Positions 56,139 to 64,000 of a stretch of DNA of 64,000 nt are shown here, in pieces. The stretch spans positions 1 to 64,000 of the forward strand of contig CALMYH010000035.1 in the NCBI GenBank assembly GCA_937873395.1, read 5' to 3'. The notes under the pieces were generated by a model that saw nothing but the letters and a program-made list of their open reading frames with translations, did not search any database and had not been told where the DNA came from. Both the position numbers and the translations under genes were made by a program. Position 1 is the first letter of the stretch. Each line of letters opens with the position of its first letter. Source of the DNA: an uncultured Burkholderiales bacterium. Its GTDB lineage: Bacteria; Pseudomonadota; Gammaproteobacteria; Burkholderiales; Burkholderiaceae_C.

Positions 56139-57251
56139 ATGAGCATCCAGATCCGAGACGTCAACAAGCATTTCGGCCAGTTCCACGCCCTGAAAAGCGT
56201 CAACCTGGACATCGATTCCGGCGAGCTGCTGGCGCTGCTGGGGCCTTCGGGCTGCGGCAAGACCACGCTGCTGCGCATCATTGCCGGGCTCGAGACGCCG
56301 GACACCGGCAGCATCCTGTTCAGCGGCGAAGACACCACCGATGTGCATGTGCGCGAGCGCAACGTCGGCTTCGTTTTCCAGCACTATGCGCTGTTTCGCC
56401 ACATGACGGTGTTCGAGAACGTGGCCTTCGGCCTGCGCGTCAAGCCGCGCGGGCAGCGCCCCGGCGAAGCGCAGATCAGGGCCAAGGTGCACGAACTGCT
56501 GGGGCTGGTCCAGCTGGACTGGCTGGCCGACCGCTACCCGTCCCAGCTCTCGGGGGGGCAGCGTCAGCGCATCGCCCTGGCGCGGGCACTGGCGGTCGAA
56601 CCCAAGGTGCTGCTGCTGGACGAACCTTTCGGTGCCCTGGACGCCAAGGTGCGCAAGGAGCTGCGCCGCTGGCTGCGCCGCCTGCACGACGAATTGCATG
56701 TCACCAGCATCTTTGTGACCCACGATCAGGAGGAGGCCCTGGAAGTGGCCGATCGTGTGGTGCTGATGAACCAGGGTGTGGTCGAGCAGGTGGGCACGCC
56801 GCAGGACGTCTGGGACCACCCGGCCAGTCCCTTTGTGTACGGCTTCCTGGGCGACGTCAACCTGTTCCACGGCCGCGCCCACGAGGGCCTGCTGCACCTG
56901 GACGGTGTGGCCATCCAGTCGCCCGAGCATGCGGACGCGCGCGACGCCCAGGCGTTCGCCTATGTGCGGCCGCACGACCTCGATGTGCATCGCTACCGGC
57001 CGGGCGCCGAGGTGGACGGGGCCGGCCGGCCGCAGGGCATCGTGGCCCGGCTGGACCGGGCGATCGTCGTCGGACCGATTGCGCGCCTGGAACTCATGCC
57101 GGTCGATGCCGAGCCGCGACAGGGGCACGACCCCCTCATCGAGGCGCAGATTCCGGCCCAGCAGTTCCGGGAACTGGCTTTCCGCGAAGGCGAGACCCTG
57201 GTCGTGTCCCCGCGCAAGGCCAAGGTGTTCCTGCAGCCCCAGGCCGCCTGA
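56139..57251 (+). CDS. cysA: Sulfate/thiosulfate ABC transporter ATP-binding protein CysA, 370 aa
   Basis: ATPase of the importer. Walker [10 protein letters not shown] (about residues 35-43), signature [17 protein letters not shown], Walker [20 protein letters not shown] and [14 protein letters not shown] are visible. The C-terminal TOBE-like domain (about 230-370, including [12 protein letters not shown]) is present. The ATG at 56139 is the first with the family N-terminus. It is the last gene of the operon. Confidence 0.95.
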   Translation: MSIQIRDVNKHFGQFHALKSVNLDIDSGELLALLGPSGCGKTTLLRIIAGLETPDTGSILFSGEDTTDVHVRERNVGFVFQHYALFRHMTVFENVAFGLRVKPRGQRPGEAQIRAKVHELLGLVQLDWLADRYPSQLSGGQRQRIALARALAVEPKVLLLDEPFGALDAKVRKELRRWLRRLHDELHVTSIFVTHDQEEALEVADRVVLMNQGVVEQVGTPQDVWDHPASPFVYGFLGDVNLFHGRAHEGLLHLDGVAIQSPEHADARDAQAFAYVRPHDLDVHRYRPGAEVDGAGRPQGIVARLDRAIVVGPIARLELMPVDAEPRQGHDPLIEAQIPAQQFRELAFREGETLVVSPRKAKVFLQPQAA

Positions 57252-57336
57252 AGCCGCCGCCCGATGCGGCCTGGCCGGCCGGGCGCCCGGTGCGGAAACT
57301 TCCCGGGTCCGGCCGGTATCATCATCGCCAACTGCC

Positions 57337-58560
57337 ATGGCGAAAACGTTTCTGCTCCTGGGCCTGATCGTCTTTCTGGCCTATCTGTTTCGGGCCGTGT
57401 TCGACCGCACGCGCGTGCCGGACGTGCTGCTGCTCATGGGCCTGGGCATTGTGCTGGGGCCGGTGCTGGGCTGGGCCGACGCCGACGATTTCGGCAAGGC
57501 CGGGCCGGTGCTGGCGACGCTGGCATTGATCGTGATCCTGCTGGAAAGTGGCACTTCCCTGCACCTGACCATGCTGGGGCGGTCGCTGCACAGCACGCTG
57601 GGCCTGACGCTGCTGTCCTTCTTCGGCACCATGGCCGTGGTCACCGGGGTGGGTTACTGGGTGCTCAACCTGCCTATGGTGCTGGCCCTGATTCTCGGGG
57701 GCACCCTGGGCGGCACCTCTTCGGCGGTGGTGATTCCCATCGTGCAGGGCCTGAAGATGGGCAACCGCAGCGCCACCATGCTGGTGATGGAGTCGGCCCT
57801 GACGGACGTGCTGTGCATTGTCGCGGTCTATGCCCTGCTCGACGCGCAGCGCTATGGCCAGCTTGAACTGCTGCCCATGAGCTGGAGCGTGGCCCAGTCG
57901 CTGGGCGTCGCGGTCGTCATTGGGCTGCTGGGCGGCGTCTGCTGGCTGCTGATCCTGCGCACGGTGCGCCGGCTGCCGGTCAATCTGTTCGCTTCGATCG
58001 CGTTTGCCATGATCCTGTACGGCGGGGTCGAGGCCCTGCAGTTTTCCGGGGCGATCGCGGTGCTGGCCTTCGGCATCGCCCTGACCAACCGCACCCAGCT
58101 GGGACTGGGGCGCCTGGGCAAGCTGCCCGCGCTGTCGGCCACCGACCTGGGTTTCTTCAGGGAGTGGGTGTTCCTGCTCAAGGTCTTCTTTTTCATCTAC
58201 CTCGGCCTGGCACTGCAGCTGGCCAACTTGGGGTGGATGCTGCTGGCCTTGGGCCTGGTGTTGGCGGTCTATGGTCTGCGCTGGCTGATCGTGCGCCACC
58301 TGGTGGCCCGGGCCGAGCCGCGACAGGAGCAGGCCACCATGGCCATCATGGCGCCCAAGGGCCTCGCCGCCGCCGTTCTGGCCGGTGTTCCCCTGCAGCA
58401 GGGCGTGGCCGAAGGGCAGGTCATGCAGGACTTCACCTTTGTGGTGGTCTTCGTCAGCATCCTGCTGACCGCCTTGTTGCTGCCGCTGGTGTCCGCCCAG
58501 CGGGCCCGGGGCGAGGCCGCACCGTCGCAGCCACCGGTCACGCCCCCGTCAGCCGACTGA
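57337..58560 (+). CDS. CPA1-type cation/proton antiporter, 407 aa
   Basis: A membrane protein of about 12 hydrophobic segments of the monovalent cation:proton antiporter superfamily. The sequence begins with a hydrophobic segment and continues VPDVLLLMGLGIVLGPVLG, typical of CPA1/CvrA-like proteins; GGTLGGTSSAVVIPIVQGL corresponds to the unwound core helices. No regulatory TrkA domain follows. The C-terminus is a short Pro/Ala tail. It starts 85 bases after cysA without a strong ribosome site and may be transcribed separately. The transported ion is not evident. Confidence 0.87.
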   Translation: MAKTFLLLGLIVFLAYLFRAVFDRTRVPDVLLLMGLGIVLGPVLGWADADDFGKAGPVLATLALIVILLESGTSLHLTMLGRSLHSTLGLTLLSFFGTMAVVTGVGYWVLNLPMVLALILGGTLGGTSSAVVIPIVQGLKMGNRSATMLVMESALTDVLCIVAVYALLDAQRYGQLELLPMSWSVAQSLGVAVVIGLLGGVCWLLILRTVRRLPVNLFASIAFAMILYGGVEALQFSGAIAVLAFGIALTNRTQLGLGRLGKLPALSATDLGFFREWVFLLKVFFFIYLGLALQLANLGWMLLALGLVLAVYGLRWLIVRHLVARAEPRQEQATMAIMAPKGLAAAVLAGVPLQQGVAEGQVMQDFTFVVVFVSILLTALLLPLVSAQRARGEAAPSQPPVTPPSAD

Positions 58561-58636
58561 CCCGAAGGAACCGATCGACCCGAACAGCCGCATCAGCAGG
58601 CATGGGCGGTTCCCAAGAATGCTTGCCGCAGGCAGC

Positions 58637-59320
58637 TCAGGCTTGTTCGTGTGCGCGAAGCCGCTGCGGCAAGGCCCAGACCCTGCCCGTAGCCACCGGA
58701 TACAGGGCCTTGTCGTTGCCAGGCACACAGGCGTGTCCGCCTGTGAAGGCACCGAAGGCCGGCAGGATGGCCTGCCCCGCTGTCTGCACGAAGCAGGGCA
58801 GGCGAAGCCGGTCGCGGCCCGGACCCTGCATGTGGCAGACCGGGTGCAGGTGGCCGGACAGCACGAAGTGGCTCGGGTGGGCCTGGGGGTGGTGGCAGCA
58901 GGCAAACGGGCCGAGCAACCAGGGCTCGTCGACCACCGCGATGCCGGCCTCGGGCGGCGGATCGCCGGCGCGGTCGTCGTGGTTGCCGCGCACCAGTGTC
59001 ATTTCGATGCGGGCGTGGCGCTGGCGCCATTCGAGAAGCGCCTGCAGCACCCGGGCTGTGCGGCCGCTGGCCGCGTGCAGGAAGTCGCCCAGGAAGACCA
59101 GTTGCTGTGGGTCGTGGTCGGCAATCAGCGCGTCCAGTCGAACGAGGTTGTCGGCCGTGGTGCCCCCGGGCACCGGCTGGCCTTGCTCGCGGTAGCTGGC
59201 GGCCTTGCCCAGGTGCAGGTCGGCGACGAACAGGGCACGCCTTGCAGGCCACCACAGGGCGTGCTCGGGCAGCAGGTGCAACTCCTCATCGGCCCAGCGG
59301 ACCGCGGCGTGGGGGCTCAT
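58637..59320 (-). CDS. pdeM: Ligase-associated DNA damage response phosphoesterase PdeM, 227 aa
   Basis: A calcineurin-like metallophosphoesterase. The motifs are VADLHLGK (D34, H36), LGDFLHA (77-83), RGNHDD (110-115) and SGHLHP (154-159). PdeM is found with a DNA ligase and Lhr-type helicase in a conserved bacterial DNA repair cluster, and both are just upstream here. Its ATG at 59320 overlaps the stop of the glutathione transferase gene (ATGA), so both are coupled. The activity (a DNA end-processing phosphoesterase/nuclease) is inferred from family. Confidence 0.9.
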   Translation of the reverse strand: MSPHAAVRWADEELHLLPEHALWWPARRALFVADLHLGKAASYREQGQPVPGGTTADNLVRLDALIADHDPQQLVFLGDFLHAASGRTARVLQALLEWRQRHARIEMTLVRGNHDDRAGDPPPEAGIAVVDEPWLLGPFACCHHPQAHPSHFVLSGHLHPVCHMQGPGRDRLRLPCFVQTAGQAILPAFGAFTGGHACVPGNDKALYPVATGRVWALPQRLRAHEQA

Positions 59321-59940
59321 GCGTAAGCGTATTCGCCACCTTTCTTCAGGGCGGTCTCGTAGGCCGGGCGGGCGTGGATCTTCTTGAGCCAGGCCATGGT
59401 GGCGGGGCGGGACGCACCCAGGCCGGCGCGCGAGGTGGCGGCTTCCAGCGGGAAGCTCATCATGATGTCGGCGGCGGTCATTTTCTTGCCGGCGAACCAG
59501 GGGCGCGAGGCCAGCACCTGCTCGATGTAGTCCAGGTGCGTGTCCACCATGGGCTGTACCTTTTTGACCGCCACCTTGCCCAGCAGCGGCACCTTGGACA
59601 TGGCCAGCATCAGCAACAGCATGGGCATGACCGAACCCTCCGCATAGTGCATGAACTGGCGGTAGTCCCGCAGGCCTTGTTCGCGGTCGAGGGGGCCGAG
59701 CTGGCCGGTCTTGTCGACCAGGTATTCGCAGATGGCGCCGGTCTCCACCAGCTTGATATCGCCGTCTTCCAGCACTGGCGACTTGCCCAGCGGGTGCACC
59801 TGCTTGAGTGCCGGCGGAGCCAGCATGGTGCGCTTGTCGCGTTCGTAGAAGCGGATCTCGTAGGGCAGCTCCAGTTCTTCGAGCATCCACAGCAGGCGTT
59901 GCGAGCGGGAGTTGTTCAGGTGGTGGACGATGAGGGTCAT
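59317..59940 (-). CDS. Glutathione S-transferase family protein, 207 aa
   Basis: An N-terminal thioredoxin-like domain (LNNSRSQRLLWMLEELELPYE with the catalytic Ser/Arg region, and LGKSPVLEDGDIKLVETGAI as the glutathione-binding stretch) is followed by the helical C-terminal domain. This is the class with an N-terminal Ser rather than Tyr. It lies inside the ligase-helicase-PdeM unit, 60 bases after the helicase stop, and overlaps pdeM. Its link to repair is not clear; it may be a bystander or detoxify electrophiles. Confidence 0.9.
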   Translation of the reverse strand: MTLIVHHLNNSRSQRLLWMLEELELPYEIRFYERDKRTMLAPPALKQVHPLGKSPVLEDGDIKLVETGAICEYLVDKTGQLGPLDREQGLRDYRQFMHYAEGSVMPMLLLMLAMSKVPLLGKVAVKKVQPMVDTHLDYIEQVLASRPWFAGKKMTAADIMMSFPLEAATSRAGLGASRPATMAWLKKIHARPAYETALKKGGEYAYA

Positions 59941-60000
59941 GGTGCTTCAGGGTTGGGGCCGGAACGGCCGATTGTGGCGCGATGCGGCAAAGCGTGCTGG

Positions 60001-62565
60001 CTAGCGTGGCCGGTGGGGTCGTCGTTTTTCCCGCGCCTGTGCAGGCGGCTTGTCGACACCGCTGTCGCGCCCGAAGGCCAGCGACTGCCGGACGTGGTCG
60101 GCATCACCGCCCGAAGCACCACCGGCGGCCTTCTCGAGCCGGGCCAGCATGCGCGCGATGCGGTCGGCCACGCTCTCGTTGCTCAGTTTCTCGCGCAGGC
60201 GCTCGACCATCAGCGGAAAGGCGAAGGGCGTGGCCCGCTCCAGGGGCTTGAGGACCAGGTGCTGGCGCGCCATCCGGTGCAAGGCCGCGCGCAGGCGGCC
60301 CATCTCCAGTTCCTGCGCCAGCAGCTCGGCCTCGGCCTGCTGCAGCAGCCGGTTGCCGGGGTCGTACTTGCGGAACACCTCCCAGAACAGGCTGCTGGAG
60401 GCCTGCAGCTGCCGGCTGCTGCGCTTCTCGCCCGGGTGGCCCTGGAAGATCAGGCCCGAGACGCGCGCAATCTCGCGAAAGCGCCGCTGGGCGAGCTCGC
60501 TGGCGTTCAGGCTTTGCAGGATCTGCTGCAGCAAGGCCTCGTCGTCCGCCTCCACCTTCAGCAGCTCCGGCAGCAACGACGACCAGTCGATCCCGGTCGC
60601 GCTCAGCAGCTCGAAGCCGTAGTCGTTGACCGCGATCGAAAACGTGTTGGGCGCGCGTTGTGCCACACGCCAGGCCAGCAGGTTGGCCAGGCCCAGGTGC
60701 GCGTGCCGGCCCGCGAAGGGGTAGAGGAACAGGTGGGTGCCCTCGCGCGACTGCATCACCTCGGCCAGCAGGGTGTCGGGCGAGGGCAGGGCGGACCATT
60801 GAGCCTGCAGGTCCAGCAGCGGCCGCGCAGCCTGCAGCTCGGGGTCGTCGAAGTCACCCTGCTGCACCCGCGCCAGCTTTGCCACCACCGCGTCGGCCAG
60901 CGTGGTCGACAGCGGCATCTTGCCGCCGTTCCAGCGCGGCACCGCGGGCTTGCGGGCGGTGGCGCGTTTGACCCAGGCCGTCATGTCGTGGGTGCGCACC
61001 AGTTCCAGCAGGCGCCCGCCGAAGGTGAAGCAGTCACCGGGTTTGAGCCGCGCGGCAAAGCTCTCCTCCACATGGCCGATCTTGCTGCCCCCCACATACT
61101 GCACCGCCATGCTGGCGTCGCTCACGATGGTGCCGATGTTCATGCGGTGGCGCCGCGCCAGCCGTGCGTCTGGCACACGCCAGAGCCCCTCGTCATCCGG
61201 CACGGCACGGCGGTAGTCGGGGTAGGCCGCCAGCGAGCCGCCGCCCTGCGAGACGAAGTCCAGGCACCAGCGCCAGTGCTCGTCGGGCAGGTCGGCGTAG
61301 GCGGCGGTGGTGCGGACTTCGGCCAGCAGTTCGTCAGAGGTGAAGCCGCCACCCAGCGCGACCGTCACCAGGTGCTGCACCAGCACGTCCAGCGGCTGTC
61401 GGGGTGTCTCGCGCGCCTCGATCTGCCCGGCCACCACCGCTGCGCGGGCGGCCGCGCCTTCGACCAGCTCCAGGCTGTGCGTGGGTACGATGCTCACGCG
61501 CGAGGGCCGGCCCGGCGCGTGGCCCGAACGGCCGGCGCGCTGCAGCAGCCGCGCGATGCCTTTGGGCGAACCGATCTGCAACACACGCTCCACCGGCAGG
61601 AAGTCCACGCCCAGGTCCAGGCTGCTGGTGCAGACCACGGCGCGCAGCTCGCCCGCCTTCAACCCAGCCTCGACCCACTCGCGCACCGCGCGGTCCAGCG
61701 AGCCGTGGTGCAGCGCGATCAGGCCTGCCCACTCCGGCTTTGCGTCCAGCAGCGCCTGGTACCAGATCTCCGCCTGCGACCGGGTGTTGGTGAAGATCAG
61801 GGTGCTGCCGCTGGTGGCGATCTCGTGCACCACCGACGGCAGCATGGCCAGGCCCAGGTGGCCGCCCCAGGGAAAGCGGTCCACCCGCGGTGGCAGCAGG
61901 GTGTCGACGGTCAGTTGCTTCGGCGTCTGGCCGCGCACCAGGCGACCGGTCGCGGCGGCGGGCGGACCGAGCAGGGTGTGCATGGCTTCATCGAGGTTGC
62001 CCAGCGTGGCCGACATGCCCCAGACCATCAGACCCGGGTTCCAGCGCCGCAGCCGCGCGATGGCCAGTTGCGCCTGCACGCCACGCTTGTTGCCCATCAG
62101 CTCGTGCCACTCGTCCACCACCACCAGCGCGTTGCGGCCCAGGGCCTCGGGTGCGTCGGCGCGCGCGATCAGCAGGCTCAGGCTCTCGGGCGTGGTCACC
62201 AGCACGGTGGGCAGGCGCTCGGCTTGTTTCGCGCGTTCGCTGCTCGATGTGTCGCCGCTGCGCACGCCGGCCGTCCAGGCGGGCGCCAGGTCGGGCAGCG
62301 GTTCCTTCAGGGCCCGCAGCGTGTCCGCCGCCAGTGCCCGCATGGGCGTGAGCCAGACCACGGTCAGCGGCGGCGTGCGCTTCGCTTCCACATCGGCCAG
62401 CGCCTGCAGTGCGCCCAGCCATACGGCGTAGGTCTTGCCGGCGCCGGTGGTGGCGTGCAGCAGGCCGCTCTCGCCGCGGGCCATGGCGTCCCAGACCTCT
62501 TGCTGGAACGGAAAGGGCGACCAGCCGCGTGCGGACAGCCAGGCGGCAGGGTCGGGCTTGTTCAC
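60001..62565 (-). CDS. Ligase-associated DEXH-box DNA helicase (Lhr-type), 854 aa
   Basis: A superfamily 2 helicase of the ligase-associated Lhr branch. Walker A is ATTGAGKT (residues 38-45), the DEXH box is DEWH (151-154), and [22 protein letters not shown] is motif VI. An Lhr-specific C-terminal region (winged-helix and DUF4145-like parts) fills the last 450 residues. Its ATG at 62565 overlaps the ligase stop (ATGA). It is typical of the cluster with DNA ligase and PdeM that repairs interstrand and alkylation damage; the helicase opens DNA 3'-5' in related proteins. Confidence 0.9.
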   Translation of the reverse strand: MNKPDPAAWLSARGWSPFPFQQEVWDAMARGESGLLHATTGAGKTYAVWLGALQALADVEAKRTPPLTVVWLTPMRALAADTLRALKEPLPDLAPAWTAGVRSGDTSSSERAKQAERLPTVLVTTPESLSLLIARADAPEALGRNALVVVDEWHELMGNKRGVQAQLAIARLRRWNPGLMVWGMSATLGNLDEAMHTLLGPPAAATGRLVRGQTPKQLTVDTLLPPRVDRFPWGGHLGLAMLPSVVHEIATSGSTLIFTNTRSQAEIWYQALLDAKPEWAGLIALHHGSLDRAVREWVEAGLKAGELRAVVCTSSLDLGVDFLPVERVLQIGSPKGIARLLQRAGRSGHAPGRPSRVSIVPTHSLELVEGAAARAAVVAGQIEARETPRQPLDVLVQHLVTVALGGGFTSDELLAEVRTTAAYADLPDEHWRWCLDFVSQGGGSLAAYPDYRRAVPDDEGLWRVPDARLARRHRMNIGTIVSDASMAVQYVGGSKIGHVEESFAARLKPGDCFTFGGRLLELVRTHDMTAWVKRATARKPAVPRWNGGKMPLSTTLADAVVAKLARVQQGDFDDPELQAARPLLDLQAQWSALPSPDTLLAEVMQSREGTHLFLYPFAGRHAHLGLANLLAWRVAQRAPNTFSIAVNDYGFELLSATGIDWSSLLPELLKVEADDEALLQQILQSLNASELAQRRFREIARVSGLIFQGHPGEKRSSRQLQASSSLFWEVFRKYDPGNRLLQQAEAELLAQELEMGRLRAALHRMARQHLVLKPLERATPFAFPLMVERLREKLSNESVADRIARMLARLEKAAGGASGGDADHVRQSLAFGRDSGVDKPPAQAREKRRPHRPR

Positions 62566-64000
62566 ACTGCGCCCCCAGGCAGCAGCGCCGCCAGCGTCTG
62601 CAGGGTGTCGGCTTCGTCGACCGGTTTGTCCTCGCGCCAGCGCAGCATGCGCGGGAAGCGCACCGCAATGCCGCTCTTGTGGCGCGGGCTGCGCGCAATG
62701 CCCTCGAAGCCCAGTTCAAAGACGAGGGTCGGGCGCACGCTGCGCACCGGGCCGAAGCTCTCGAGGGTGGTGGCGCGGATGATGGCGTCCACCTTGGCCA
62801 TCTCGGCGTCCGTCAGGCCCGAGTAGGCCTTGGCGAAGGGCACCAGCGCGCGGCCCTCAAGGCCGGGCGGCCCGTTCCACACGGCGAAGGTGTAGTCGCT
62901 GTACACGCTGGCACGGCGGCCGTGGCCGCGCTGGGCGTAGATCAGCACCGCGTCCACGCTCATGGGGTCGATCTTCCACTTCCACCAGGTGCCCGCGGCC
63001 TTGGTGCGACCCACCCCGTAGGCGCTGCTGCGCTGCTTGAGCATGAAGCCTTCGGTACCGCGTTCACGGGCCTGTTCTCGCAGGGTGGCCAGTTCGGCCC
63101 AGGTGGCGCCGGTCAGCACCGGGCTGGCGACCAGCAGCGGGTGGTTCAGCTCCTGCACCATTGCGTCCAGTGCCGCTCGGCGCGCGTGCAGCGGCTGCTC
63201 GCGCAGGTCCTGCCCACCGTGCTCGATCAGGTCGTAGGCCAGCAGCGCCACCGGCAGTTCACGCAGGATCTTCGGCCCCAGGGCCTTGCGGCCGATGCGT
63301 TTCTGCAGGTCGGCAAAGGGCTGAGGCTCACCATCGCGCCAGACCACGACTTCACCGTCCAGCACCGAGCCCTCAGGCAGGGCCTCGCCCAGCGCGGCCA
63401 GCTCTGGAAAGCGCTCGGTCACCAGCTCTTCACCGCGCGACCACAGCCAGACCTGTCCGCCGCGTTTCACCAGCTGGGCGCGGATGCCGTCCCATTTCCA
63501 TTCCACCAGCCAGTCGGCCGGCGTGCCCAGCAGTTCGTTGAAGCGCTCCGGCGCTTCGTTGAACGGATGCGCCAGGAAGAAGGGGTAGGGCTGACCGCTG
63601 GTCTTCTGATCCTGTTCGGTGCTGCTCTCCGGCGCCACCAGCGCCGCGTAGTCCGCCGCCGAGGGCAGGGCGCCGATGTGCGTGTAGCCCATCAGCCGCT
63701 GCGCCACGCGTTTGGCGTCCACGCCCGCGACCGCGGCGAGTGCCTGCGTCACCTGCAGCTTGGACACGCCCACCCGGAAGCCGCCGGTGATGAGCTTGAA
63801 GTAGACAAAGCGCTGGTCGTCGGGAAGGGCGTTCCACTGTTCGCCCAGGCGTTCGGCCTGCACCTCGGGTGGCAGACCCCGCATCGGCAGCAGGTGCTGC
63901 GTCAGCCATTCGGCCAGGCCGCGGTCGACCGGCGCCGTGGCTGGCGGCAGCAGCAGCGACACGGTTTCGGCCAGGTCGCCCACGGTCTGGTAACTCTCTT
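62562..64000 (-). CDS. ATP-dependent DNA ligase (cisplatin damage response type), 5' part cut by window edge
   Basis: The frame is open to the right edge, and the segment [16 protein letters not shown] shows that the N-terminal domain continues beyond 64000. The adenylation motif [12 protein letters not shown] contains the catalytic lysine, VLDGEVVVW is motif III, and [16 protein letters not shown] and WWKWKIDP are motifs IV/V. The C-terminal OB-fold region ends [12 protein letters not shown]. About 479 codons are present; family members have about 530-560. It is the head of the ligase-helicase-GST-pdeM unit visible here, though genes to the right may precede it. Confidence 0.92.
   Translation of the reverse strand, partial: ESYQTVGDLAETVSLLLPPATAPVDRGLAEWLTQHLLPMRGLPPEVQAERLGEQWNALPDDQRFVYFKLITGGFRVGVSKLQVTQALAAVAGVDAKRVAQRLMGYTHIGALPSAADYAALVAPESSTEQDQKTSGQPYPFFLAHPFNEAPERFNELLGTPADWLVEWKWDGIRAQLVKRGGQVWLWSRGEELVTERFPELAALGEALPEGSVLDGEVVVWRDGEPQPFADLQKRIGRKALGPKILRELPVALLAYDLIEHGGQDLREQPLHARRAALDAMVQELNHPLLVASPVLTGATWAELATLREQARERGTEGFMLKQRSSAYGVGRTKAAGTWWKWKIDPMSVDAVLIYAQRGHGRRASVYSDYTFAVWNGPPGLEGRALVPFAKAYSGLTDAEMAKVDAIIRATTLESFGPVRSVRPTLVFELGFEGIARSPRHKSGIAVRFPRMLRWREDKPVDEADTLQTLAALLPGGAV

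Noticed and set aside
58996-62826. 1276-codon open frame on the plus strand over the helicase region
   Set aside because: Antisense to pdeM, the glutathione transferase and the Lhr-type helicase, each of which has intact catalytic motifs. Length is explained by high GC content.

Overview
The window reads as a chromosomal segment of a GC-rich betaproteobacterium of the order Burkholderiales, most likely family Comamonadaceae. This is an inference from gene order (secG, a tRNA-Leu and nuoA to nuoN followed by a DUF2818 gene), from codon use, and from a C/G-rich intergenic element of a kind I associate with that family. No phage, transposon, plasmid or CRISPR signature is visible. Nearly all genes are housekeeping, transport or DNA-repair genes in tight operons, with many ATGA stop/start overlaps.

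Layout: (1) 1-7550, minus strand: nitrate/nitrite assimilation. An ABC nitrate transporter (nrtA, nrtB, nrtC) is followed by nirB and nirD (nirD cut by the left edge), with a nasR-like NIT-ANTAR antiterminator gene directly upstream. The 346-base gap between nasR and nrtA holds the best regulatory find of the window. It has GCAC-N7-GTGC dyads (NtrC-like), an IHF match, a near-consensus sigma-54 promoter, two hairpins with identical AACGGC hexaloops (the ANTAR target signature) and an intrinsic terminator before nrtA. (2) 7619-18082: tsaD, an orphan LivK-like binding protein, an aminotransferase, a LysR regulator, a methyltransferase, rpsO, pnp, a quinone oxidoreductase, tpiA and secG. (3) 18260-34301: tRNA-Leu(GAG), the complete 14-gene complex I operon, then DUF2818, a Nudix hydrolase and a DUF1178 protein. 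(4) 34347-46117: glutamate dehydrogenase, an MsbA-like exporter, a three-gene ABC/FtsX/HlyD export system, and a convergent FtsX-permease plus CrtC-like (lipocalin-type) secreted protein pair, then a 56-residue basic protein. (5) 46213-49727: a TPP riboswitch and the thiamine transporter thiBPQ. (6) 49779-53225: a 148-residue protein of unknown function, an MltB-like transglycosylase, an MBL/beta-CASP nuclease and an AT-rich spacer. (7) 53226-58560: sulfate transporter sbp-cysTWA and a CPA1 antiporter. (8) 58637-64000, minus strand: the ligase-associated DNA damage response cluster (ATP-dependent ligase cut by the right edge, Lhr-type helicase, a glutathione transferase and PdeM phosphoesterase).

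Together the genes cover inorganic N and S uptake under nitrogen and probably sulfur control, respiratory NADH oxidation, thiamine uptake under TPP control and DNA repair. No wholly new protein system is evident. The items most worth follow-up are the two-layer control region upstream of nrtA, the FtsX/CrtC-like pair lacking its own ATPase, the structured rpsO and pnp leaders, the exactly spaced FNR-type box near 37.7 kb, and the two small or unrecognised proteins.
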